A stretch of DNA of 64,000 nucleotides, taken from contig JAJRQT010000202.1 in the NCBI GenBank assembly GCA_024280115.1, forward strand, positions 62,001 to 126,000, read 5' to 3'. Source of the stretch: Bacteroidota bacterium (GTDB lineage: Bacteria; Bacteroidota; Bacteroidia; Cytophagales; Cyclobacteriaceae). The notes below the pieces were generated by a model. The model was not told the origin of the DNA. It saw nothing but the letters and a program-made list of their open reading frames with translations, and made no database searches. The position numbers were made by a program, and so were the translations under genes. Of this stretch, positions 53,624 to 62,712 are shown piece by piece (positions within the stretch are counted from its first letter, which is position 1; every line of letters begins with the position of its first letter).

Positions 53624-54988
53624 TTAAAATGCATTTTTTCGTACTTTCTTACCAAATATAGTTAAATAGATAATGTAAATATCTAATGCAAAACTCCAAT
53701 TTTCTATATACCATATATCATGAAGAGTTCTTGCGTAGTAATCCAATTTAGAATCAGTAGGTCCTCTCCAGCCATTTACCTGAGCCCATCCTGTAATGCC
53801 GGGCCGTATATATTGACGGACGTTATGTGTATAAATATTTTTCTGAAATTCTTTATTCAAATTAATTCGATGCGGCCTGGGGCCAACAATGGACATTCTG
53901 TTACCAAAGACATTAAAAAGTTGGGGTAACTCATCCAAACTATATTTCCTTAGAAATCTCCCGACTCTTGTAATTCTTTTATCGTTCAATACAGTGGATT
54001 TAGTACCTGCCAATTCATCATCATTATGTGTCATAGATCTGAATTTAAAAACTTCAAATCTAATTCCACGCTTTCCTTCCCTCAAAGGTTTATAAAAAAC
54101 AGGACCTTTACTTTCAAATTTAATAGCAATAGCTATTACAATGAACAGCGGAGTGCAGACTACAATTGCCATTATAGAAAAACTTAGATCAAACGCCCGT
54201 TTCCAAAAACGATTACTGTAATAATCCAACTTTACCTCACGGATGTTTACCAACGGAATATCACCCAATTTTTCAATTTCGTAATTTCTATTAAAAAGGC
54301 CATAATAGTCCGGCACTATTCTTGGCCTGATCCCATGATACTCAGCTGTATTAATTATTTCTTTAATAATTTTATTGTCAAGAGAGTTGAGTGCAATAAT
54401 AACGTCATTGATCTCGAATTTTCTTATTACAGTGCTAAAATCTTTTAAGGTCCCAAGGACATTAAATTTTTCGGATTTTAATTTTACATCGTCTAAATAT
54501 CCAATTATAAGCCCTCTATCCGGATTATTTACATAGAATTCTTCGATAGAATGTCCAATATTTCCGGCGCCCACAATGAGTACTTTTCCAAAATGTTCCC
54601 CTTCCTGTTTATTTGATATTAGGTGCGAATAGAAATAAGAAATAAAAAATTTAAAAAAGAAGAAAACTAAAAACGAACCAAGAAAAAGAGCTCTTTAAAT
54701 ATTATCAAGATTTAGCAAAACGATTAGGAATGATGCAATTGATAAATATATAAGCATTTTCACTACTAAATCCTTAATTCTTGAGAATAGTGTATGGCGA
54801 ATAAATAATTTTTCATTTATAAAAGGTAGAAAGGTGATGACCCAACTTATATTGAGTAATATCACACCATAAGGAATTATCAAAATTCTATGATAGTGAA
54901 CAAATGCTGTTATCAACAACGAAAGGTTTAACAACAAAAGATCAACCACTAAAAAAATAAGAATAAGTATCCGGTCTCTAATTTTCAT
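53624..54988 (-). pseudogene. Initiating phosphoglycosyltransferase (WcaJ/WbaP type) with in-frame stop
   Basis: A single reading frame of 455 codons from ATG 54988 is broken by TAA at 54695-54697. The first 97 residues are the membrane-spanning start (MKIRDRILILIFLVVDLLLL). After the stop the same frame continues RALFLGSFLVFFFFKF..., the CoA-binding-like domain (GKVLIVGAGNIGHSIEEF) and the complete catalytic domain (FWKRAFDLSFSIMAIVV, KFRSM, SLDELPQLFNV, VGPRPH, RPGITGWAQVNG). The GTG at 54574 that could start the second half lies inside the Rossmann glycine loop and is a poor start. The enzyme would transfer the first sugar phosphate to undecaprenyl phosphate. Either it is inactivated, read through, or the stop is an assembly error. 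Confidence 0.85.
54695..54697 (-). other. Premature in-frame TAA codon
   Basis: TAA in the context AAT ATT TAA AGA GCT, with no frame change before or after it. It separates the membrane-spanning start from the rest of the phosphoglycosyltransferase. Confidence 0.85.
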
Positions 54989-55079
54989 ATATTCAAAAGC
55001 ACAGGATTTTCTTTATGCTATTTATCATTTATTGAAACGAGTTATTTGCCTTGCAAAACCAATTTTTCGGAGATTCATC

Positions 55080-56384
55080 CTACCAACAAATCCCATCATA
55101 GTTCTTTGAAGTAACGTTATTATTCATCCGCACTAAATCTATTACTTGTTTTTCAGGATATGATTTATGAATATTTTCAAATTCAATGTTTTTTTGTGTA
55201 ATGACTAGTACATCTGATGCATGTATAACGCTCTCTAAATTATCAGTGATAATATTTGAGATATGCGGAATATGTTTATCAATGTAGCTCTTGTTTGTTC
55301 CTGTTATATTTGAAAGATTTACATTTTTATCAAAAATTGAAAGATTAAAACCTTTTCCAAGAAGTTTTTCCGCTAATTCTACTGATGGACTATACCTTAA
55401 ATCATCGGTTCCCGCTTTAAAACTTAGCCCCAGAATTCCTATATTTCGAACCCCCTTATTTTCTATCATATTGTAAACCAATTCTTTTTGGTAAGCATTC
55501 GATTCTTCTATGGTATTAATTACCGGAACATCTAAATAGTAATCATGAGCAATAGTTTTAAGCGCCTTTAGATCTTTTGGTAAACAAGAACCACCATATG
55601 CGTATCCGGGTTTGAAATAACTGGTTGAAATATTCAATTGATCATCCATGCAAAAAAGATCCATTACTTTATGTGAATCAATTCCGATTTTTTTACAGAT
55701 ATTTCCTACTTCATTCGCAAAAGTAATTTTTAATGCATGAAACGAATTGTTAATATATTTAATAATTTCAGCCACCTTTATGTCAACTAACTGAATTGGA
55801 GCATTTATATTTTCGTATAATTTTGACATTTTTGCTAGTGATTTCTGATGATCACCTCCTAAGACAGTTACAGCTGGATTGTAATAATCCTTAACAGCAG
55901 ATCCCTCTCGTAAAAATTCCGGATTAGAAATAACTGAAAACTCTTCGTTTATTTTTTTACCGGAAAATTTTTCTATAATCGCACCAACCTTTTTATTGGT
56001 TCCGGGCATAACAGTACTACGTATAACTACAATATGAAAAGCCATTTTCTCAGCAATTCCTTTAGCAATATTTTCGGCTGTTCTATAAATGTAGCTTAAA
56101 TTCAAATGTCCCTCAGGCGAATTTGGTGTGCCGACACAAATAATCGATATCTCTGTTTCCTTCACAGCTGTTTTGAAATCTTTGGTTGCAGAGATCAGGC
56201 CTTTTCTATGATTATCCTCGATTAATCGATCGATATCTTTTTCTATAATTGTGGGTTTCCCGGAATTGATGAGATTTATTTTATGATCAACCACATCAAC
56301 ACCAATTACTTTATTTCCACTTTCTGCGAGACATCCCATGCCTACACAACCAACATAACCCAATCCAAATATTGATATATTCAT
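55080..56384 (-). CDS. Nucleotide-sugar 6-dehydrogenase, closest to GDP-mannose dehydrogenase (AlgD)
   Basis: NAD-dependent UDP-glucose/GDP-mannose dehydrogenase of 434 residues. The Rossmann start is MNISIFGLGYVGCVGMGCLAE; further marks are ICVGTPNSPEGHLNL, RSTVMPGT, NPEFLREGSAVKDYYNP, the catalytic Cys in YGGSCLPKDLKAL, and GLSFKAGTDDLRYSPSVELAE. The ending ...NYDGICW closely resembles the ending of AlgD (EGICW) as I recall it, so I favour oxidation of GDP-mannose to GDP-mannuronate, though UDP-glucose is not excluded. It supplies a uronic acid to the polymer made by this locus. It is followed by the broken phosphoglycosyltransferase gene. Confidence 0.87.
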   Translation of the reverse strand: MNISIFGLGYVGCVGMGCLAESGNKVIGVDVVDHKINLINSGKPTIIEKDIDRLIEDNHRKGLISATKDFKTAVKETEISIICVGTPNSPEGHLNLSYIYRTAENIAKGIAEKMAFHIVVIRSTVMPGTNKKVGAIIEKFSGKKINEEFSVISNPEFLREGSAVKDYYNPAVTVLGGDHQKSLAKMSKLYENINAPIQLVDIKVAEIIKYINNSFHALKITFANEVGNICKKIGIDSHKVMDLFCMDDQLNISTSYFKPGYAYGGSCLPKDLKALKTIAHDYYLDVPVINTIEESNAYQKELVYNMIENKGVRNIGILGLSFKAGTDDLRYSPSVELAEKLLGKGFNLSIFDKNVNLSNITGTNKSYIDKHIPHISNIITDNLESVIHASDVLVITQKNIEFENIHKSYPEKQVIDLVRMNNNVTSKNYDGICW

Positions 56385-56391
56385 AAGTATT

Positions 56392-57414
56392 TTATTTTGC
56401 GAATTCTATTATTTTCTTCTCTATAAAAAGCGAAACGTCTTCCCATTCGTTAAGTAGTTTCTTTCTGAACGTCTCTTGCTCTGTAACCGTCACTTTTTTA
56501 TCGATATAATCCTTTAAAAAATCAGGTACTTTTGTCGATGTTATATGAAATAACATATTTAAATCGATGAGCTTTTTGTTTGCAGTCATCTCCCGGATGC
56601 CACAGTAAATTGCCGGCACTCCCAACAGTGCTGCTTCACGAGCCATACTATCTCCGGAAGAAATCATGATATCACTGTAATACATAAGTGAATGAATATC
56701 ACGCAGAGGCTCCTGAAGAATACACCAATTGTCCGGATATAAATTTTTCGTCTTTTTGTCTTCAAGTGACAGTAACACTTTATATTCTTTAGGAAACTTG
56801 TCAGAAATAGTGGCGACTAAATTCGAAGCCTGATTACTATAGTTAAAACTCGTATTGATAACTTCACGGACAAATATGTATTTCTTCCCGAGAAGGTTGT
56901 AGTCTTCTAAAACCGAAGGATCCGGATTAAAATAGCGGGGCGATAGGTATGCCCATTCCTTTAATGCATTAAAGGTTTCAATTTCAGGACCAAAATCTTT
57001 TATTTTTGGATAATAGGTTTTGGAGGATGTTAATTTTTGTAATCTGACATGCTTTTTATATTCCGGATCATCATAAAACTGAAGATTTGGTATTCCATTC
57101 AACTTGGCAGCTGACCCCAAAATAAAACTGCTCACACTTATTCCTATATTGTACTTTTTTTTCAACAAGAAAAAGAACATTTGAAAAAATCGAAGAATGT
57201 TAGCCTCAAATATAATAGAGAACTTTGTCCCTCTATGAACACCGATTTTTGTTACTTTAAAATCAGCATATTCCTTTTTGGCAATTTTATAAACCCTTCC
57301 CCGATCAATGGCGACAATATCAATAATCCAACCTTCTGATTTTAGTTTATAAAGGACTGGACGAAAAAAATTCAGGTGCGCCGGATGTCTTATATCTACA
57401 ATTAGTTTTTTCAC
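56392..57414 (-). CDS. DUF354 family protein (glycosyltransferase-like fold)
   Basis: A 340-residue soluble protein beginning with GTG at 57414. The start MKKLIVDIRHPAHLNFFRPV and the later YYSDIMISSGDSMAREAALLGVPAIYCG are the family's signatures; the latter looks like the nucleotide-sugar site of GT-B enzymes such as UDP-GlcNAc 2-epimerase. Function is not established; in polysaccharide loci it is presumably a glycosyltransferase or epimerase. It is 7 bases from the dehydrogenase gene, hence co-transcribed. Confidence 0.83.
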   Translation of the reverse strand: MKKLIVDIRHPAHLNFFRPVLYKLKSEGWIIDIVAIDRGRVYKIAKKEYADFKVTKIGVHRGTKFSIIFEANILRFFQMFFFLLKKKYNIGISVSSFILGSAAKLNGIPNLQFYDDPEYKKHVRLQKLTSSKTYYPKIKDFGPEIETFNALKEWAYLSPRYFNPDPSVLEDYNLLGKKYIFVREVINTSFNYSNQASNLVATISDKFPKEYKVLLSLEDKKTKNLYPDNWCILQEPLRDIHSLMYYSDIMISSGDSMAREAALLGVPAIYCGIREMTANKKLIDLNMLFHITSTKVPDFLKDYIDKKVTVTEQETFRKKLLNEWEDVSLFIEKKIIEFAK

Positions 57415-57436
57415 AAATAAACTTTAATATAAATGA

Positions 57437-58018
57437 TTAATGGAAGTATCTTTTATAATTGTGTAAGTAGGTTATGGTATTTACCTTTCGTTTTCTTATA
57501 AGTTTTGCGGGATTACCTGCATAAATGCCCCAAGGTTCAGTACTCTTTGTGAGAACACTATCAAGAGCAATAACACTGCCTTCCTCAAGCGTTAATCCTG
57601 GCAATACACTTGCTCCGGTAAAAATACTGACATGATCTTTTATTGTAACTGTGGCTCCTATAGTTTCATACAACGGGCTGTCCAAATTGTGTCCTAATGT
57701 GAGAATTTTTACATATCCTGCTATATCAACATTATTTCTTATTTCAATCCCTCTTCTCCCATCCAACAAGGAGTTATTCCCAATTGAGCAATTGTTTCCA
57801 ATTTTAATTTTATGTGGAGAATACATACGGACCCTCATTTGTATATGAGAGAACTTTCCGATTTTTACAAACATAAAATACTTATAAAGTATTTTTCTTA
57901 AAAAATAGCTTGGTATCCTCGATATTATATGATTCCCTATGGCCATATGAAGAAACCGCAGATAATCAATTATTTTCCGTAAAGGGGAGTTCTTTTTCAA
58001 TTGTTCTTCAAATCGCAT
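57437..58018 (-). CDS. Left-handed beta-helix acyltransferase
   Basis: A 193-residue hexapeptide-repeat transferase. Repeats run from about residue 65 to 175 (IKIGNNCSIGNNSLLDGRRG, then VSIFTGASVLPGLTLEEGSV), with the catalytic-type His in LTLGHNLDSP. It ends in the typical IYAGNPAKLIRKR. It should O-acetylate a sugar with acetyl-CoA in the cytosol. It lies in a tight gene series, 22 bases upstream of the DUF354 gene in the direction of transcription. Confidence 0.9.
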   Translation of the reverse strand: MRFEEQLKKNSPLRKIIDYLRFLHMAIGNHIISRIPSYFLRKILYKYFMFVKIGKFSHIQMRVRMYSPHKIKIGNNCSIGNNSLLDGRRGIEIRNNVDIAGYVKILTLGHNLDSPLYETIGATVTIKDHVSIFTGASVLPGLTLEEGSVIALDSVLTKSTEPWGIYAGNPAKLIRKRKVNTITYLHNYKRYFH

Positions 58019-58051
58019 ATATAAAGTTAATTATTACCATGTAATAATATT

Positions 58052-59974
58052 TTATAAGGTTTCAACTTTGATTTTAGTTATACATTCAAAAGAATCTTCA
58101 AAATTTTTAACTCCAATAATTACTGATGACGGTTCGATTTGGTAGTATCCTTTTGAATACCAACCTATTACAGGATTGTTTTGCCCTTTCAAAACAGAAT
58201 ATTGAAAATCATTCGGTAAATTTAGTGTTACAGTTGTAGAACTATTTTGATTTTTCAATTCGTATATATTTAATCCGGTTTGTTTAATTTCTATGTCAGG
58301 ATGAATATGATAGATAATTTCCGCTTTATGAATGACACCGTTCAAGTTGCTAAGAGAATCAATAATTAAGAATAAATTTTCTTTCTTTCTATACTGTACC
58401 TTTCGTCTATGATTTGTGCCAATTGCCTCATAACCATTATGTTCTCCTGTAACTTCTTCCAACTCGTCTGTTATTGAAGTATTTTGAACATTTGATTTAT
58501 AATGTTTTAACCAAATCATAGGAGCTTTTGAAAGCGCCTGATCACAATTATCAATTCTAATTGTATTGTGTGCTACAGTACCTTTAAAATATTGTCTGAA
58601 ATCAGGCTCTTTATGATAAACATAAGTTCCGGGGTCAACCAAAAACCATTGATTCTTGACTTTTAAAACGAATGATAAAGCATCTGCATGCCCATGAACT
58701 GCAGTAGATAAATAACCAAGCGGAGCTACATTGAAGTGCGCATATATTTTATTGTCATTATTTTTAAAGTAAAAATGTCCTTGTTTTTGAAAGAATGCTG
58801 AGCGCCCTTCTGATTTCTCCAATTGTGAGGAATTATACTTTATTTCAGCATCTCTTCCGAATATAAGTAGATTTTTAATCCCAAATTCAGTTGTTTTTTG
58901 TTTATATGCTTTATCATTAAATAAAATCACTCCAGAGGCGATGATACATTTAAAATTGTTATAATGTTTCAATTCAGGTTTGAATAAGAAACCATCATCT
59001 TCATCGCCATAATTATATGGTTCACCATCAGAATCTGTTGCATCATATATATAATCATAGATATTCTTCAATTCATCCTTGTAGGACTTTGAAAATAAAT
59101 TGTTTGTTTTTTCTCCGACCCAAAAACTTATAGTAAGGAAATCAGCTATAAACTGAATATATTCAAACGATTCCTCTTTGTTGATACCATGATTATGTTG
59201 TTTTAAAATTTCTCGTTCAAGTAAATGTTTACTCTTTTTTTTCCATCTGTCAGATTTATTAAAATCCCACACGCTACATGCAATATATAAGCTGGCTAAT
59301 TCGCCTATTAAATGATTATTAGCAGAGGAATAAAATGAAAGATGTTTTCTGATAAATTTAATATGATGATAAATCGAGTGGTTCCATCTTCCTGTTAAAA
59401 ATTGCTGGAAATATTTATCATGTTTTAGATCGGTTGAATTCAATATTTCGATTGTTAACCACCAGTTTAATAATCTAACTGAAACTTCTAGCCCACTGTA
59501 CCAATTGACGCCAATAAGATATGGGTTTTCAACTATCCAACTTGAAATGGATGATTTTATTAAGTTTAAATATTTTTCACTACCTGTAGCTATATAATTA
59601 ACAGCCCAACTTACTAGAAAATGGAAGCGGTTTATTTCCCAGGTATGCTTTACGCATTTATTACCATGGGTTCGGGGAGACATTGAAAAACAAAACTTTT
59701 TATCAAAGGAATTATTCGAATACAAATCATAGTGCCAGGGAATGGTTTCTTCTATAGAGAGATTTTTACCAAATACTAATAAATCTTTCGGTAAATTTAA
59801 TTTTTCAATTCGAGGGATATCCAGAACACCACTGAAATGAATATGTTTTATACTTTTTTGATTTCTATTTAGAAATAACTTTTCATTTTTTCTTCCTAAA
59901 AATTGATAGATCCTAAATACTAATTCTAAAAAAGATAAAGTTTTTAATCTATTTATCAGCCAATTTAAATTCAT
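58052..59974 (-). CDS. Heparinase II/III-type polysaccharide lyase
   Basis: A 640-residue protein with an N-terminal alpha/alpha toroid domain (about 70-330; NRFHFLVSWAVNYIATGSEKY, WYSGLEVSVRLLNWWLTIEIL, SSANNHLIGELASLY) and a C-terminal beta-sheet domain with VHGHADALSFVLKVKNQWFL and DPGTYVYH...GTVAHNTIRID, the family hallmarks with the conserved His residues. No clear signal peptide is visible. Members cleave uronic-acid polymers such as heparin or alginate by elimination, and in biosynthetic loci they are thought to process the new chain. Located between the PaaK-like and acetyltransferase genes. Confidence 0.9.
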   Translation of the reverse strand: MNLNWLINRLKTLSFLELVFRIYQFLGRKNEKLFLNRNQKSIKHIHFSGVLDIPRIEKLNLPKDLLVFGKNLSIEETIPWHYDLYSNNSFDKKFCFSMSPRTHGNKCVKHTWEINRFHFLVSWAVNYIATGSEKYLNLIKSSISSWIVENPYLIGVNWYSGLEVSVRLLNWWLTIEILNSTDLKHDKYFQQFLTGRWNHSIYHHIKFIRKHLSFYSSANNHLIGELASLYIACSVWDFNKSDRWKKKSKHLLEREILKQHNHGINKEESFEYIQFIADFLTISFWVGEKTNNLFSKSYKDELKNIYDYIYDATDSDGEPYNYGDEDDGFLFKPELKHYNNFKCIIASGVILFNDKAYKQKTTEFGIKNLLIFGRDAEIKYNSSQLEKSEGRSAFFQKQGHFYFKNNDNKIYAHFNVAPLGYLSTAVHGHADALSFVLKVKNQWFLVDPGTYVYHKEPDFRQYFKGTVAHNTIRIDNCDQALSKAPMIWLKHYKSNVQNTSITDELEEVTGEHNGYEAIGTNHRRKVQYRKKENLFLIIDSLSNLNGVIHKAEIIYHIHPDIEIKQTGLNIYELKNQNSSTTVTLNLPNDFQYSVLKGQNNPVIGWYSKGYYQIEPSSVIIGVKNFEDSFECITKIKVETL

Positions 59975-59998
59975 AGTTATGATTTCTTGTATCTTCCA

Positions 59999-61426
59999 TC
60001 ACGCGACATTATTGAAATGCCTAATAAACAATTTATATTTACCAGATTTGGTTGGAGTAATATTATCAACAATTTCAACTGTTGTTTCAAATGGCATTCC
60101 TTCTTTTTTTGAGAGAGACCTTATTATTTCCTTTGTATCAGATTTTGAATAATTATTATTGGGAACAACTAATACATGTAGTTTGCCAGGCTGGGTATTT
60201 ATCAGTTGCATCTTCAGGACATTGTCAAAATATTTCGCGTGTCTTCCAAATATTAATGCCGTCAATGTAATCTCCCGGCCATCATCCCCAATAGCAATAT
60301 CTTGTTCCCTGCCAATTATATTTTTTAAATAGGGAAAATGATATGTATTGCATATACCATCGCCTTGTGCAAGTTCGCCAAGATCATTTGTTTTATACCT
60401 AATCAAAGGAAAAGCAGGATTGATAAACGAAGTTCCTACTATCTCTCCAATTGGATTAACATTTTCATGCCCATTTACAGATTTGGGAATAAACTCAACG
60501 TAGCCATGTGTAGGGACAAAATGATATCCATCGCATTTTGGACAATTAAATGCCAGGGCACTATATTCAGTTAGGCCATAAATTTTAAATATTTTTTTCG
60601 TTTTAAAAAAATTAATACAAAGCTCTTCTTGATGTTTATAAACGTTTTCACTTGCAAATATTATCCCTTTAAAATCCTTTAATTTAAAATCTATTTTATT
60701 TTCTGTTGCAAGCTTTACTAAGTTCTCGATAGAAGCGGGATAACCATACAAATAGCTGATTTTATATTTTTCCAGTAATTTTATGTATTGTTTGACATTA
60801 CTATTTTTTAACTCAAAAGAACTTAGCATAAGTACATTTCTATATGCATCGTAAGATGATAAGACGGACTTTCCTAGAAAATCTCCTCTCAATCGGGCAA
60901 TTCTATCATTTGGCTTTAGACCAAACTTTTCGTGAATAAATTGAATGTCTGCTTTCCCAGCAGGGCGTGTTTCTCCCTTTGTATAAAATAATTTCATAGG
61001 AGCACCGGTAGATCCCCCCGTATTCATCTCCATGATCTTTTCGTCAGAATAATTTTTTGCTAAAAACATTTCTGGATTTTTTTGAATGTCCTCTTTGTCA
61101 AGTAGCGGAATATTATTTTTGAAGTCTGTTAATGTGTGAATCTGTTTAATATCTACACCTAATTTGTCCCATGTTTCTTTGTAATAAGGAACATTATTAT
61201 AGGCGTGGTTAATTAGTTCAATAATTTTTTTTGTATTATAACTATCCACTTGATCAGAGTTCCATTTTTCCATTGAGATCAATTCTTGATAATGGTTTTT
61301 ATAGTTTTTACCTAGATAAGTGGATCGCGGAAATAATTTAAATGGTGCAACGAATACTAATTTTAGCCAATCGGGCATTTTTTTATAAACGGGTAGTATT
61401 TTATATAATTTATCTTCTGTTGACAT
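59999..61426 (-). CDS. PaaK/CapK-like adenylate-forming enzyme
   Basis: A 475-residue member of the phenylacetate-CoA ligase-like branch often found in capsule loci as CapK. The ATP-binding loop is MNTGGSTGAPMKLFYTKGE near residue 135, with YGLTEYSALAFNCPKC (a C-x2-C pair) near 285 and IGREQD near 375. It should activate a carboxylic acid as an adenylate; in polysaccharide loci the true substrate is unknown. It is the second adenylate-forming enzyme in this locus, apart from the DltA-like one. Confidence 0.85.
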   Translation of the reverse strand: MSTEDKLYKILPVYKKMPDWLKLVFVAPFKLFPRSTYLGKNYKNHYQELISMEKWNSDQVDSYNTKKIIELINHAYNNVPYYKETWDKLGVDIKQIHTLTDFKNNIPLLDKEDIQKNPEMFLAKNYSDEKIMEMNTGGSTGAPMKLFYTKGETRPAGKADIQFIHEKFGLKPNDRIARLRGDFLGKSVLSSYDAYRNVLMLSSFELKNSNVKQYIKLLEKYKISYLYGYPASIENLVKLATENKIDFKLKDFKGIIFASENVYKHQEELCINFFKTKKIFKIYGLTEYSALAFNCPKCDGYHFVPTHGYVEFIPKSVNGHENVNPIGEIVGTSFINPAFPLIRYKTNDLGELAQGDGICNTYHFPYLKNIIGREQDIAIGDDGREITLTALIFGRHAKYFDNVLKMQLINTQPGKLHVLVVPNNNYSKSDTKEIIRSLSKKEGMPFETTVEIVDNITPTKSGKYKLFIRHFNNVA

Positions 61427-61464
61427 TGTATAGAGATTACCTTTTGTGAAAAATATTGATTAAT

Positions 61465-61482
61465 AAAAAAACCGTACGGTTT
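61465..61482 (-). terminator. Possible intra-locus terminator or attenuator
   Basis: The palindrome AAACCGTACGGTTT (61469-61482) can form a 5-base stem with a GTAC loop. On the minus strand it is followed by a run of seven T. It lies between the glycosyltransferase gene at 61590 and the PaaK-like gene. The stem is short, so termination may be partial. Confidence 0.45.
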
Positions 61483-61589
61483 GGTAATTTCCTCTTTACT
61501 ATTCCGGTATATTTAAATAGAAATCAAATAACGCTATTTAAATTCTATCCTCACTATGGAGGTAATTTTTATAGAAAGATTACATAAAA

Positions 61590-62615
61590 TCATGATGCGA
61601 TTTGATCAATTTTGTCTATAAGTTCCTTTACAACAATATTAGATGTATAGTTATTGATTGTATCGGATTTAATCTGTTTTCCCATGGTTGATATTAGGGA
61701 CTTTTGCTTTAAAACTTTATTAAATGCGTTTATAATCTGATCTTCAGTCGGAGAGTTAATTAATAGCCCATTTCTTTCATTTGAAATAAATTCAGGAATA
61801 GCACCTGTTGCGGTAACAATGCATGGTACTCCAAAATATCCACATTCAAGTATTGTTAAGGGAAAACAATCTCTATTTGTAAAGAATAGTAATAATTTAG
61901 ATTCCTGGATAATTTTATATTTTTCATCTGAATATATTGAACCGAGCCAAACGGCATTATTTAAATGATCAATTTGTTTACAGAATTCCCGCTCCTCATT
62001 TTTATTTTCAAAGTTTCCTACGAATTTAAATTTTTGATTTGGGAATTGTTCTGCCAGGTTTAAAATTCTAAATATACCTTTGCTTTTTTCCATTCTACCT
62101 ATGTAAAGAAAGCCGTCTTTTTTTAAACTTTTATCTTCTAAATCCAATAAGTCCTCTGAAATAAAATTCGGTGTGTAAAATACAGGTTTACTCCTTCCAA
62201 GTTTGATAAACTCATCAATTGATTTCTTACTAATTGCAAAGATGATATCTATATAATTATTGGTTAATTTAAATGCCTTTTTGTTTAAATAATCCAATTG
62301 TGGTTGTCCATGGTAATATGCTATATTTTTCACCCTGAATAATTTACAGATTATATTTAAAACCACTTGAAAAGGATAAACACTTTCGGAAATGTGAACT
62401 ATTGTAAATCTTATTTTACTTCTTTTTTTAGCCAGAATAATAAATAACTTGAAATAATAGATTAAGTAATGAATCACCTTGTTTTTTGAAAATATTTTAC
62501 TTTTATCTAATAAATAGTAGGGAATTTTTTCTCTTATAAAGTGGTCAACGATTAAACAATTTATGGTGGCAATTCCACCGCCTTTTGTTGCTCCAACCAG
62601 AAGTATTTTTTTCAT
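61590..62615 (-). CDS. Glycosyltransferase family 4-like (GT-B)
   Basis: A 341-residue retaining-type glycosyltransferase. It begins MKKILLVGATKGGGIATINC, has a donor-binding C-terminal half with DGFLYIGRMEKSKGIFRIL near 165 and the E-x7-E like LTILECGYFGVPCIVTATGA near 255-275. It adds a sugar from a nucleotide donor in the cytosol during repeat-unit assembly. Linkage and sugar cannot be read. It precedes the PaaK-like gene by 163 bases containing a possible terminator. Confidence 0.9.
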   Translation of the reverse strand: MKKILLVGATKGGGIATINCLIVDHFIREKIPYYLLDKSKIFSKNKVIHYLIYYFKLFIILAKKRSKIRFTIVHISESVYPFQVVLNIICKLFRVKNIAYYHGQPQLDYLNKKAFKLTNNYIDIIFAISKKSIDEFIKLGRSKPVFYTPNFISEDLLDLEDKSLKKDGFLYIGRMEKSKGIFRILNLAEQFPNQKFKFVGNFENKNEEREFCKQIDHLNNAVWLGSIYSDEKYKIIQESKLLLFFTNRDCFPLTILECGYFGVPCIVTATGAIPEFISNERNGLLINSPTEDQIINAFNKVLKQKSLISTMGKQIKSDTINNYTSNIVVKELIDKIDQIAS

Positions 62616-62712
62616 TCTTTTATATTACGACAAACAACACTCAACAGCCTGATTTTTATTTTGAATTAGATATAACGCCAAATGATTAAAAAGAATTATT
62701 AAATCAAAATAA

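Noticed and set aside
54695..54697. Recoded TAA (alternative genetic code)
   Set aside because: Several other genes here end in TAA with no sensible extension beyond it, so general reassignment is excluded; local read-through cannot be.
54695..54988. A separate 97-residue membrane protein gene
   Set aside because: It is in the same frame as the downstream phosphoglycosyltransferase and forms its N-terminal membrane part; only the TAA separates them.
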